Of a stretch of 64,000 nt of DNA, positions 35,273-43,014 are shown piece after piece. Position 1 is the stretch's first letter, and every line of letters begins with the position of its first letter. The translations under genes and the position numbers were made by a program. The notes beneath the pieces are model-generated. The model saw nothing but the letters and a program-made list of their open reading frames with translations, made no database searches and was not told the DNA's origin. The stretch comes from Peribacillus faecalis (GTDB lineage: Bacteria; Bacillota; Bacilli; Bacillales; DSM-1321), in NCBI RefSeq assembly GCF_014712675.1, contig NZ_JACXSI010000009.1:1-64000 (forward strand), read 5' to 3'.

Positions 35273-36340
35273 CTACCTTATTCTTTTCCGCAGAAATTCA
35301 ATGGATTGCAGAAAACCGAAATAACCTATAACGAATCTATATTTAACACATAAATAAAAAGCCCTCCATACGACAGGCATTTGATTTAACTCAAATGTAC
35401 TGACAGAGTGCCGAATATGTTCATTATTGAGAATCACTTGCAGTTTTTTATATTTCATAAGCGGAAAATCCGAATTGTTTTTGCTGATTGTATTTAAACC
35501 TAAACCTAATGTTGACAGAGCAATTCGATTGTTTAATGCTCTCATATATTCGTTGTCCAGTTTTGCTTTTTTTATAATGCTATTAATATTGCTAAATAAT
35601 GTTGCCCATTGCTGCATTAACATCGGTTTATAATAACTTGTGATTGATGTCTCATTTTCTTTCCAATAATGATAAAAGGGTTCGTTTATAAAGCAGCATG
35701 AGTTAGCATTATATACGGCTTCGATATTAAATAGTGAATCTTCATTTGTACCAATCTCTTTAAGGCTTGTAAATTTAATGCCATTATTAGCAATCAAATC
35801 TTTTTTATATAATTTTGACCAAACTGGTCCCCAAGCATCTAATAGTTCGGGGTTGGAGATTTCCTCATTTATAGGTCCTATCAATCTTCGCAAAAGAAAG
35901 CTTTTCACTTCTTCATTTTTAAAATGATATTCTTTAGGCAGCTCAAATACCTTTATTTTTGAATGATCTTTAAATTCTCTTACATATGAACACATTACAA
36001 TATCACAATTATATTCATTTGCTTTTTCATACATTGTTGAGTACATGTCACTCTCTATCCAATCATCCGGATCAACAAAGGCAATATATTCACCACTGAC
36101 TTTTACAATGCCTGCATTTCTTGCTTCTGATACTCCAAGGTTTTCTTGATTGATTATTTTTATGCGTGAGTCCTTGATCTTATAAGCATGAAGTATATCC
36201 AAACTTCTATCTGTTGATCCATCATTGACTGCCATGATTTCAATGTCATGAAGTGTTTGTGCCAGCAAACTATCCAAACATCTTGCTAGGTACTTCTCCA
36301 CATTATAAATTGGCACTATAATACTTACTTTTGGTACCAT
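35273..36340 (-). CDS. Family 2 glycosyltransferase (EpsJ/EpsE-like)
   Basis: 355 aa from ATG 36340, which has GAGGAAG upstream; a longer frame to 36385 would overlap the previous gene more deeply. [29 protein letters not shown] and EYIAFVDPDDWIESDMY. Note VDPDDW rather than VDADDW at the metal site, still compatible with function. The 3' end of the upstream GT4 gene overlaps by 38 bp. Confidence 0.87.
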   Translation of the reverse strand: MVPKVSIIVPIYNVEKYLARCLDSLLAQTLHDIEIMAVNDGSTDRSLDILHAYKIKDSRIKIINQENLGVSEARNAGIVKVSGEYIAFVDPDDWIESDMYSTMYEKANEYNCDIVMCSYVREFKDHSKIKVFELPKEYHFKNEEVKSFLLRRLIGPINEEISNPELLDAWGPVWSKLYKKDLIANNGIKFTSLKEIGTNEDSLFNIEAVYNANSCCFINEPFYHYWKENETSITSYYKPMLMQQWATLFSNINSIIKKAKLDNEYMRALNNRIALSTLGLGLNTISKNNSDFPLMKYKKLQVILNNEHIRHSVSTFELNQMPVVWRAFYLCVKYRFVIGYFGFLQSIEFLRKRIR

Positions 36341-37475
36341 AGTCTTCCTCCGCAATGTATCGAGAATAAATAGTAGCCATCTCATTTTTTACTTTATTTA
36401 AGGTATAGTTTTGGATCCGTAACAAGCTGTTTTCCCCAAGTTTTGCTTCGATATCCGGATTGTTGTACAAAAAGAGTATTTTAGATGCGAACAGGCTTGG
36501 TTCATTTGCCACTGAGATAAAGCCATTTTGGTTGTTCTTTATTAGCTCTCGATGTCCGCGATTATTGGTTGCAATAATCGGTAATCCACTGGCCATTGCT
36601 TCAAGAATATTTACCGGTAACCCTTCTCTAAGACTAGATGCTACCGCTACGTCACTAAGTTGCAATAATAAATTGATGTCGTTCCGAAAACCGGCAAAGC
36701 ATATTTTATCTTGAACACCAAGTTGCAATGCCAGTTGTTTGCATTTTTCCAGTAAAGGTCCTTCACCGGCAAAAATCAGACGCGCCTTGGGTAGCGAATT
36801 TTTCAATAGTGATAGTGTCCTGATTAATAATTGTTGGTTTTTGTTTTTATTAAATTCCGCTGCATAAAATAAAATGTAATCATCCTGGGCATAGCCAAAT
36901 TTCATTCTTAAAACAGCTTTTGTCGATGATGTAGCTGGCTTATAATGATTAGTATCAATTCCTACGCCATGGACATGTTCAATCCTTCTTGCTTTAAAGT
37001 GGCGTTCTCTGGCTCTTTTATAATCTTCCTGATTGATTGTTATTAAGCAGTCGGTTAACGAAGATAACCATTTTTCAATAGAATAATAAACTAACCAATT
37101 TTGTACTGGTGCACCTTTATAAAAGTGGAAGCCATGTGCCGTATAAATGACTTTTGTCCCCTTTTTTCTGGCTGATTGTGCGGCTATGCGTGCAAGTATG
37201 CCGCCCATCGGTGTGTGGCAATGTATAATTTCGTAGTCATTTGAATGTATGATTTTCTTTAATTTAAGTAGTGCTTTTATATTTTGTATAGAAAAAGGCG
37301 ATCGTTGTATTGGGATGGTGTAATGACTATCGACGTAAGGTAAGGGAAGAAAATCTCCCGAGACAGTGTGTACTTCATAGCCCTTTTCTTTAAACCATTT
37401 AAAATATGGAAGATGAAAGGAATGAAAATGAATATCTTTCGTTGCACAAAATAAAACAGCTTTCTTGTCTGTCAT
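36303..37475 (-). CDS. Family 4 glycosyltransferase (EpsD-like)
   Basis: 390 aa. [21 protein letters not shown] and [19 protein letters not shown] at the N-terminus (acceptor domain), and [20 protein letters not shown] for the donor E-x7-E. This N-terminal pattern is the one seen in EpsD, an early GT4 in Bacillus eps operons. Start overlaps the GalU stop by four bases. Confidence 0.9.
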   Translation of the reverse strand: MTDKKAVLFCATKDIHFHSFHLPYFKWFKEKGYEVHTVSGDFLPLPYVDSHYTIPIQRSPFSIQNIKALLKLKKIIHSNDYEIIHCHTPMGGILARIAAQSARKKGTKVIYTAHGFHFYKGAPVQNWLVYYSIEKWLSSLTDCLITINQEDYKRARERHFKARRIEHVHGVGIDTNHYKPATSSTKAVLRMKFGYAQDDYILFYAAEFNKNKNQQLLIRTLSLLKNSLPKARLIFAGEGPLLEKCKQLALQLGVQDKICFAGFRNDINLLLQLSDVAVASSLREGLPVNILEAMASGLPIIATNNRGHRELIKNNQNGFISVANEPSLFASKILFLYNNPDIEAKLGENSLLRIQNYTLNKVKNEMATIYSRYIAEEDYGTKSKYYSANL

Positions 37476-38368
37476 AATGTGTCAATCTCTTCTTTTAACA
37501 TTTCCCGATCAACAACCGATTGCAAATAAAATAATAGCTGATTGCGTAACTCGCTATGTTGCAGAGCCATTTCAATTGTAGATTGGATAAATCCGAATTT
37601 TTCACCAACATCAAAACGTACCCCCTCAAATTCATATGCATAAATGGCTTCCGCTGCATTTAAAGTGGCAATCGCATCTGTCAGCTGAATTTCTCCGCCG
37701 GCTCCAGGTTGTTGATTTTCTAATATTTCGAATATTTTTGGAGTTAATATATACCTTCCCATGATTGCTAAATTGGAGGGTGATTCTTCTATAGCCGGTT
37801 TTTCAACTAATCCGTCAACACTATAAAATCTTGCCCCTACTTGTTTAGCATCAATAATGCCATATCGTGATACTTCATTTGGCTTCACTTGCTGAACACC
37901 TAGAATAGATGAATTGAAGCGACTATATTGATCAATTAATTGTTTCAAGCAAGGTTTTTCTGCTTGGACAATATCATCTCCTAACAAAACAGCAAAAGGC
38001 TCATTACCGATAAACTTACGAGCACACCAAATCGCATGACCTAAGCCTTTTGGCTCTTTTTGTCGAATGTAATGAATATCTACTAGTTTTGAAGACTTTT
38101 GCACTTCTTCTAGCAACTCAAATTTACCTTTCTCGTAAAGCGTATGTTCGAGCTCAAAAGAATAATCAAAGTGATCCTCGATTGCACGCTTTCCTTTGCC
38201 GGTAACAATAATAATATCCTCAATACCGGACTGGACCGCTTCTTCGATTATATACTGGATTGTCGGCTTATCGACAATCGGCAACATTTCCTTTGGCATC
38301 GCTTTTGTCGCCGGAAGAAATCTTGTTCCTAATCCAGCAGCGGGTATTATTGCTTTTCTGATCTTCAT
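37472..38368 (-). CDS. galU: UTP-glucose-1-phosphate uridylyltransferase (copy 1)
   Basis: 298 aa. Nucleotide-binding [20 protein letters not shown], sugar-site [21 protein letters not shown] and metal-site LLGDDIV. It makes UDP-glucose for the exopolysaccharide. A close paralogue is at 48083-48970; the two share almost all residues in the first 60 positions. Lies between the EpsC-like dehydratase and the EpsD-like transferase. Confidence 0.94.
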   Translation of the reverse strand: MKIRKAIIPAAGLGTRFLPATKAMPKEMLPIVDKPTIQYIIEEAVQSGIEDIIIVTGKGKRAIEDHFDYSFELEHTLYEKGKFELLEEVQKSSKLVDIHYIRQKEPKGLGHAIWCARKFIGNEPFAVLLGDDIVQAEKPCLKQLIDQYSRFNSSILGVQQVKPNEVSRYGIIDAKQVGARFYSVDGLVEKPAIEESPSNLAIMGRYILTPKIFEILENQQPGAGGEIQLTDAIATLNAAEAIYAYEFEGVRFDVGEKFGFIQSTIEMALQHSELRNQLLFYLQSVVDREMLKEEIDTL

Positions 38369-38380
38369 ATCTTTGCTCCT

Positions 38381-40207
38381 TTAATTTAATATTGAGATAA
38401 CTGGATATGTCTCTTCTTGTCCATTTGCAATCAGTAATACTTTGTGCCTAATAAGATCACTATCCCAATTTGAGAAGTTAGCGATTATTTCTTCTATTTC
38501 AGGAATAAATAGTTTCTTCGTTTTACCGACATATATATTGGGATATATTTGCTCTTCTAATACCTCATCATGACTTAAAAGCTCTTCATATAGTTTTTCG
38601 CCTGGACGGATACCCGTAAATGAAATTTTGATTTCATCCAATGAATAACCGGATAGCTTAATTAACTTTTTGGCCAAGTCCACAATTTTAACAGGTTCGC
38701 CCATATCGAGAACAAAGATTTCTCCTCCATCAGCTAGTGCTCCCGCTTGTAAAACCAATCGGGAAGATTCAGGTATGGTCATGAAATAACGGATCATGTC
38801 CGGGTGAGTGACTGTCACCGGACCGCCTTTTTCTATTTGTTTTGTAAACAACGGAATGACACTACCTCTACTCCCAAGAACATTCCCGAAACGTACCGCG
38901 ACAAATTTTGTATCGCTATTTTTATCCATTTCTTGAATAAGCATTTCTGCCAGCCTTTTTGTAGCACCCATTACGCTTGTCGGGTTAACAGCTTTGTCGC
39001 TGGAAATCATTACAAACGTTTTCACGCCATACCAGCTAGCAGCATTAGCGACGTTTTGTGTGCCGATTACATTATTTTTAATTGCTTCTTCAGGATTTTT
39101 TTCCATGAGCGGCACATGTTTATGAGCAGCAGCATGATATACAACTTCAGGCGAATATTTCTCCATTATTTCCATTAACTTCTTATTATCTTGTATGTCT
39201 GCAATTTCCGTTATAAATTCAATACCTGAATGACGATAATTTTCTATTAATTCCATGTAAATTGAATAGATGCTGTTTTCACCATGACCTAATAATATAA
39301 TGCTTTTCGGAGAGAAGTGGCATAATTGTCTGCATATTTCAGAACCGATGGAACCGCCAGCGCCTGTTACTAAAATTACTTGATCTTTAATGTATTCCGA
39401 AATACTTTCAATATCGAGATCAACAGGCTGCCTGCCAAGTAAATCTTCCACTTGCACATCACGAATTTTATTAACCGATAACTTCCCGGTTAGTAAGTCT
39501 TCTAACAAAGGTAAGATTTGTGTTTTTGCTTCAGTTTTGGCGCATTCCAAAAAGATACGATTGAGCTCTTCTTTATTTGATGATGGTATTGCTATAATGA
39601 TATGCTCAATATTAAGCATTTTGACATAATGTTCAATATGCTTCGTTTTGCCAACAACGGGTATACCAAAAATGTCCAGTTTCTGTTTTTTTGTGTCATC
39701 GTCTATAAATGCAACAGGCAGCAACTCTGAAGCATTTCCTTTTATAAGCTGTCTTGCAACCATTGTCCCAGCAGATCCAGCACCGATAATCATCGTTTTC
39801 TTTTTATTCGTTTGTTTTAATAAATAATAGTCTCTGAATGTTCTCCAAAAAAATCTAGAACCTCCAATTAAAACAAGATGTAATAGCCAAATAGTGATTA
39901 GGAGCCGTTCATCGAATACATTTAAAAAGATTACCTGCACAATTGCTGCTAAAATCATGGTCGAAGTTGCCGTTTTTAATATAATCATTAGTTCTCCGAT
40001 ACTGGCATACTCCCAAGACTTCTTATTTAAGTTAAATATATATGCAAAAAGATGATGACCAATTAGCAAAGTTAATGACATAATGCTTAATTCATGCATG
40101 CTGATAAGATGATTAGGTATAACTATAGCGTTGCTCCCTAGAAAAGTAATTAAAATGATTACCGTGTCAATCAATATAAATAACGTAAGCCTTTGACGAT
40201 ATTTCAT
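38381..40207 (-). CDS. EpsC-like membrane-bound nucleotide-sugar 4,6-dehydratase
   Basis: 608 aa. Four N-terminal membrane helices (about 5-115), a first Rossmann-like domain with IIGAGSAGTMVARQL, then the catalytic SDR domain with VTGAGGSIGSEICRQL (about residues 283-298) and MISSDKAVNPTSVMGATKRLAE. In this CapD/PglF/EpsC family the Tyr of YxxxK is replaced by Met, as here. It produces a 4-keto-6-deoxy UDP-amino sugar for EpsN. It follows the EAR RNA, as epsC does in B. subtilis. Confidence 0.92.
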   Translation of the reverse strand: MKYRQRLTLFILIDTVIILITFLGSNAIVIPNHLISMHELSIMSLTLLIGHHLFAYIFNLNKKSWEYASIGELMIILKTATSTMILAAIVQVIFLNVFDERLLITIWLLHLVLIGGSRFFWRTFRDYYLLKQTNKKKTMIIGAGSAGTMVARQLIKGNASELLPVAFIDDDTKKQKLDIFGIPVVGKTKHIEHYVKMLNIEHIIIAIPSSNKEELNRIFLECAKTEAKTQILPLLEDLLTGKLSVNKIRDVQVEDLLGRQPVDLDIESISEYIKDQVILVTGAGGSIGSEICRQLCHFSPKSIILLGHGENSIYSIYMELIENYRHSGIEFITEIADIQDNKKLMEIMEKYSPEVVYHAAAHKHVPLMEKNPEEAIKNNVIGTQNVANAASWYGVKTFVMISSDKAVNPTSVMGATKRLAEMLIQEMDKNSDTKFVAVRFGNVLGSRGSVIPLFTKQIEKGGPVTVTHPDMIRYFMTIPESSRLVLQAGALADGGEIFVLDMGEPVKIVDLAKKLIKLSGYSLDEIKISFTGIRPGEKLYEELLSHDEVLEEQIYPNIYVGKTKKLFIPEIEEIIANFSNWDSDLIRHKVLLIANGQEETYPVISILN

Positions 40208-40234
40208 AAAAAGGTTTCATCTCCTACTGCTAAA

Positions 40235-40278
40235 TTAAAAAAGGAAAACCTCCAATAAATTATTAAAGGGTCTTCCGT
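40235..40278 (-). terminator. Intrinsic terminator downstream of the EAR element
   Basis: Minus strand GGAAGACC and GGTTTTCC arms (one G-U) followed by TTTTTT. It lies inside the eps operon, between EAR and the epsC-like gene; an EAR element would let polymerase read through such sites. Confidence 0.65.
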
Positions 40279-40290
40279 TTTTAATTTAAA

Positions 40291-40410
40291 TGGGGCATCC
40301 AACCCCTCCTCACACCACACCAACGACGACTAGCGTCTAAGGTATATTTCAACCCACAGCATGACCGAGTGCCTCCGTTTATATAGGTAAGGAGACATCA
40401 CCTGTTGTTT
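40291..40410 (-). ncRNA. EAR (eps-associated RNA) antitermination element
   Basis: The 245-bp gap between the BY-kinase and the EpsC-like gene is non-coding and GC-richer than its surroundings. On the minus strand it has GGTGATGTCTCCTTACC, CGGAGGCACTCGGTCATG, GACGCTAGTCGTCGTTGG and GGGGTTGGATGCCCC, with several short complementary pairs. Position (after the second gene of an eps operon, before epsC) is exactly that of the EAR RNA of Bacillus, which promotes processive antitermination. The call rests mainly on position and structure; I could not align it to the family model. Confidence 0.75.
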
Positions 40411-40420
40411 ATTCAATTTC

Positions 40421-40436
40421 GTTCTTAATCAAGAAC
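40421..40436. promoter_or_regulatory. GTTC-N8-GAAC inverted repeat upstream of EAR
   Basis: GTTCTTAATCAAGAAC, extended to 7 bp arms by flanking C and G. It has the same shape as the three promoter operators but no promoter beside it. It could be a fourth SinR-like site or simply the base hairpin of the RNA leader. Confidence 0.35.
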
Positions 40437-40453
40437 GGTAAAACAAAAATAAA

Positions 40454-41125
40454 TTACTTCTTATAGAATACTTTGAATATTTTTTGCAAAATATTATGTG
40501 AATTATCATTTAAAACAATCCCTAAAATCTTTTCCTGCACAAAATGCAACTCTTTTTTTGCTGTTAATGTTTCTTTTAATTTCGTTTGCCCTTTTGTTAT
40601 TACCATGACAGTGCCATCGCAATGGTTCGCTAAAACCTTCGTGATTGACGACTCGAGCAGAGATGGAGAATCAATAAAGATGTAATCGTATAAACTGTAA
40701 AGATATGTTAACAGTTTCTCAATATTTGCAGATTCAATAATATTTAACTTTTCATAACCGCTAGCCAGTATATCAAGATGAGCAATACTTGTTTTCTGAA
40801 TAACCTCATTTGCCGATCGATGCTCATTGAGCAATAAATCTACTAATCCAACATTATTGTCTAAATTAAAGTAATGATGAATATTCGGTCGTTTAAAATT
40901 GGCATCAATGATAAGTACTTTTGCATTTTGTGAAGCTAGTGTCACCGCTAAGTTAATTGCCGTTACCGTTTTACCTTCGCCAGATGATGGTGATGTTACA
41001 AGGACACTTTTCATATCACTTTCTTTCGTCAATAATCGTATATTTGTCAGTAATGATCGATATTGCTCAGCAATGAGTGATTTCGGATTTGAGATAGAAA
41101 TTATTTTAGTAGTAGAAGAGATCAT
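40454..41125 (-). CDS. BY-kinase, capsular tyrosine-protein kinase (EpsB-like)
   Basis: 223 aa. Walker A SPSSGEGKTVTAINLAVTLA (about residues 46-65), Walker A' VLIIDANFKRP and Walker B DYIFIDSPS. It is the cytoplasmic kinase partner of the Wzz-like modulator encoded just upstream. The C-terminus ends FKVFYKK and lacks the usual multi-Tyr tail, with only one nearby Tyr, so autophosphorylation may differ. Together they control chain length and polymer export. Confidence 0.9.
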   Translation of the reverse strand: MISSTTKIISISNPKSLIAEQYRSLLTNIRLLTKESDMKSVLVTSPSSGEGKTVTAINLAVTLASQNAKVLIIDANFKRPNIHHYFNLDNNVGLVDLLLNEHRSANEVIQKTSIAHLDILASGYEKLNIIESANIEKLLTYLYSLYDYIFIDSPSLLESSITKVLANHCDGTVMVITKGQTKLKETLTAKKELHFVQEKILGIVLNDNSHNILQKIFKVFYKK

Positions 41126-41134
41126 CTAAACACC

Positions 41135-41866
41135 TCATATTTTTACTTCATTTGATTCTGTTTCCTTACTGACTAACAACATTTTTTCATCTTTCTTCTT
41201 ATTATTATTTCTCGTATTCTTTTTGTTACTTTTAGAGATATAACCAATAACCGGCAATCCGATTTGCTCTTCTACTTCTTGGATTGTGCGAATTCTGCTG
41301 TCGAATACATTCAATAAATAAGCTAGACCGATTGCAAGTACTAGACCGATTATACTAACTTTTAATATTGTAGAATTGCTACTTTCTGTTGCTATTGGGA
41401 TAGCTGTCGCCTTCGCTTCTGATAAATAATGTATAGCATCAAAATCCAAAATCGTCGGCACTGTTTCTTTAAATACTCTCGCGGTAGTATTGGCAATATC
41501 TGCAGCTAATTGTGAATCTTTATTTGTTGCACTAATAATCACTACATAAGACGAACCTACTGAATAGACTTCCAAGCTATTTGCTAATTGTTCGGGGGAC
41601 ATAGACAGCTTTAATTCTGAAACAACTTTTTCAAGTACGACAGTATCCTTAATGATCACTTGCATCGTTGACATATTTTCAGCAGTTGCATTTACGATTA
41701 TTTTTGCTGATGATTGGTATAAAGGAACACCCTTATTGCTTTGAGCAATATAATACCCCCCCAAGCCAAAAATCAATACAGTTAAAATAATTAACCATGA
41801 ATATCTTAATAGTGGTTGGATAATTTCTTTTATACTGATTTCTTTTACCGTCTCTTTATTTCTCAT
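41135..41866 (-). CDS. Wzz-like chain-length regulator/BY-kinase modulator (EpsA-like)
   Basis: 243 aa. Two membrane helices (about residues 18-38 and 170-190) bracket an outer-face domain, in the YveK/CapA/EpsA pattern; the cytoplasmic tail is Lys/Asn-rich (SNKKNTRNNNKKKDEK). It activates the kinase encoded next. It follows the lasso B1 gene by 25 bp, so B1 and the eps genes share a transcript. Confidence 0.9.
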   Translation of the reverse strand: MRNKETVKEISIKEIIQPLLRYSWLIILTVLIFGLGGYYIAQSNKGVPLYQSSAKIIVNATAENMSTMQVIIKDTVVLEKVVSELKLSMSPEQLANSLEVYSVGSSYVVIISATNKDSQLAADIANTTARVFKETVPTILDFDAIHYLSEAKATAIPIATESSNSTILKVSIIGLVLAIGLAYLLNVFDSRIRTIQEVEEQIGLPVIGYISKSNKKNTRNNNKKKDEKMLLVSKETESNEVKI

Positions 41867-41891
41867 TTCTCCACCCTAGAATGATTTGATT

Positions 41892-42185
41892 TTACTCACT
41901 AACTAAAACTATTAAGTTCTCTTCAAGTAAATGTTCGATAAAGGGCAAAACATCTTCCTTACATTGTTCCGCTTCAACATTATATTCATTTTGCAATTTT
42001 GCAATTAAAGCATCTACTTGAATTGGCTTATGTATGTAATCCCAAATAACTCCCCCAATGGTCCCAAGGTTGTAGTATTTCCCGTTTTTAATGCTTAACA
42101 TTACCTTCTCTCCGTCCATATCACTTACGATATTGCCTTCTGCTTGGGTAATGCAGTCTTTAAGACTGATTTTGCATTCTTGCAT
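41892..42185 (-). CDS. PqqD-like lasso RRE protein B1, displaced
   Basis: 97 aa from ATG 42185 with AGAGGA upstream. The fold IVSDMDGEKVMLSIKNGKYY and NLGTIGGVIWDYIHKPIQVD (about residues 21-60) is the PqqD/RRE domain of Firmicutes lasso clusters. It binds the precursor leader and hands it to the B2 protease. All other lasso genes lie 32-40 kb away at the far end of the exopolysaccharide operon. Here B1 is the first gene of that operon, under promoter 42286-42314. No other RRE is present in the window, so this is probably the functional partner. Confidence 0.9.
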   Translation of the reverse strand: MQECKISLKDCITQAEGNIVSDMDGEKVMLSIKNGKYYNLGTIGGVIWDYIHKPIQVDALIAKLQNEYNVEAEQCKEDVLPFIEHLLEENLIVLVSE

Positions 42186-42259
42186 ATTAAACAAATCCTC
42201 TCATAAGAAATTAAATAGATTCAGTTCTATTTCCTCTTGCTTTATAAATCGCTTTATAC

Positions 42260-42275
42260 GTTCGATATAAAGAAC
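42260..42275. promoter_or_regulatory. SinR-like operator at the B1-eps promoter
   Basis: GTTCGATATAAAGAAC: GTTC-N8-GAAC, with one perfect SinR half-site (AAAGAAC) and one degenerate arm. It lies 10 bp downstream of the -10, the same placing as at the two lasso promoters. Confidence 0.65.
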
Positions 42276-42285
42276 TAATAACTAT

Positions 42286-42314
42286 AAAATAGCATCTGTG
42301 TAAAAAAGTGTCAA
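42286..42314 (-). promoter_or_regulatory. Sigma-A promoter of the B1-eps operon
   Basis: Minus strand: TTGACA, 17 bp, TATTTT. A near-consensus promoter about 100 bp upstream of B1, giving a roughly 100-nt leader. Confidence 0.75.
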
Positions 42315-42333
42315 TTATAATTTTCATAAAATT

Positions 42334-42351
42334 ACAATTGTTAACAATTGT
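42334..42351. promoter_or_regulatory. 18-bp perfect palindrome upstream of the B1-eps -35
   Basis: ACAATTGTTAACAATTGT reads the same on both strands and ends 19 bp upstream of the -35, a position suited to an activator or repressor. Regulator not identified; AT-rich palindromes can also arise by chance. Confidence 0.5.
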
Positions 42352-42453
42352 CGATGTTATAAGCCATAAACAAGATATCAATAATGTATTAGCCGCTTAT
42401 TTAAGTTATGTCCATTCTTTCAAAATTCACAATTTGTTCTCAATAACATAAAA

Positions 42454-42482
42454 AAACTGATTGCAATCGCAATCAGCTTTTT
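42454..42482 (-). terminator. Terminator after the GIY-YIG gene
   Basis: GATTGCAATCGCAATC core with A-run and T-run on the two sides. It separates the eps operon from its upstream neighbour. The core nearly matches the terminator at 1387-1422. Confidence 0.8.
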
Positions 42483-42485
42483 CTA

Positions 42486-42860
42486 TTACTTATAAAATAC
42501 TTTATCGATGTTATACTTCGAATGAAGTGTATTGATGATATATGTTTCGTAAATTTCACGTTCCATAGGATCTTCTACTACACATACATCAATTGAATAA
42601 ATTTCGTCTCTATGGTTTTTAACTGGAGAAACATTGTCCTCAAGGTGTTTCTTTACGCGTTGTCTTAGCTTGCGCGCTTTGCCTACGAAAAGAAGTTCAT
42701 CATGGATATTGTAAAACATGAAGATGCCGCCTTTATCGCGAGGGATTTCATGTAAATCAATGAATCCATTGATGCTAGGGATTACTGCTTCTCCAGGTTT
42801 GATTTGTTGTTTACGTCGTTCGATGCTTACATCGACTTTTGGGATTTCAATATTAATCAT
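42486..42860 (-). CDS. GIY-YIG nuclease-domain protein
   Basis: 124 aa from ATG 42860, with AGAGGA upstream; a longer frame runs to 42902. GIFMFYNIHDELLFVGKARKLRQRVKKHL (a GIY-YIG variant, about residues 45-72) followed by the Arg and a distal Glu region (EREIYETYIINTLHSKYN). The first motif reads GIF and the second LFVGKA, resembling small UvrC-type domain proteins of Bacillales. Cellular role unknown; it could process DNA branches. Monocistronic, between two terminators. Confidence 0.82.
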   Translation of the reverse strand: MINIEIPKVDVSIERRKQQIKPGEAVIPSINGFIDLHEIPRDKGGIFMFYNIHDELLFVGKARKLRQRVKKHLEDNVSPVKNHRDEIYSIDVCVVEDPMEREIYETYIINTLHSKYNIDKVFYK

Positions 42861-42975
42861 ACTATTCACGTCCTCTAATTGTGTAAAAGTTAATGTTATC
42901 ATAAGTTTCGGCTATTGGCTATGATAAGTGGAAACTTCTTTTCCATAAGTATACCTTTATTTTAGTTTGACTACA

Positions 42976-43011
42976 AAAAAATCTCTTCCGCATAAGCAGA
43001 AGAGATTTTAT
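42976..43011 (-). terminator. Terminator after the lysine-regulated permease
   Basis: AAATCTCTTCTGC and GCGGAAGAGATTT arms with T-run on the minus strand (ATTTTTTTG). Confidence 0.85.
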
Positions 43012-43014
43012 ATT

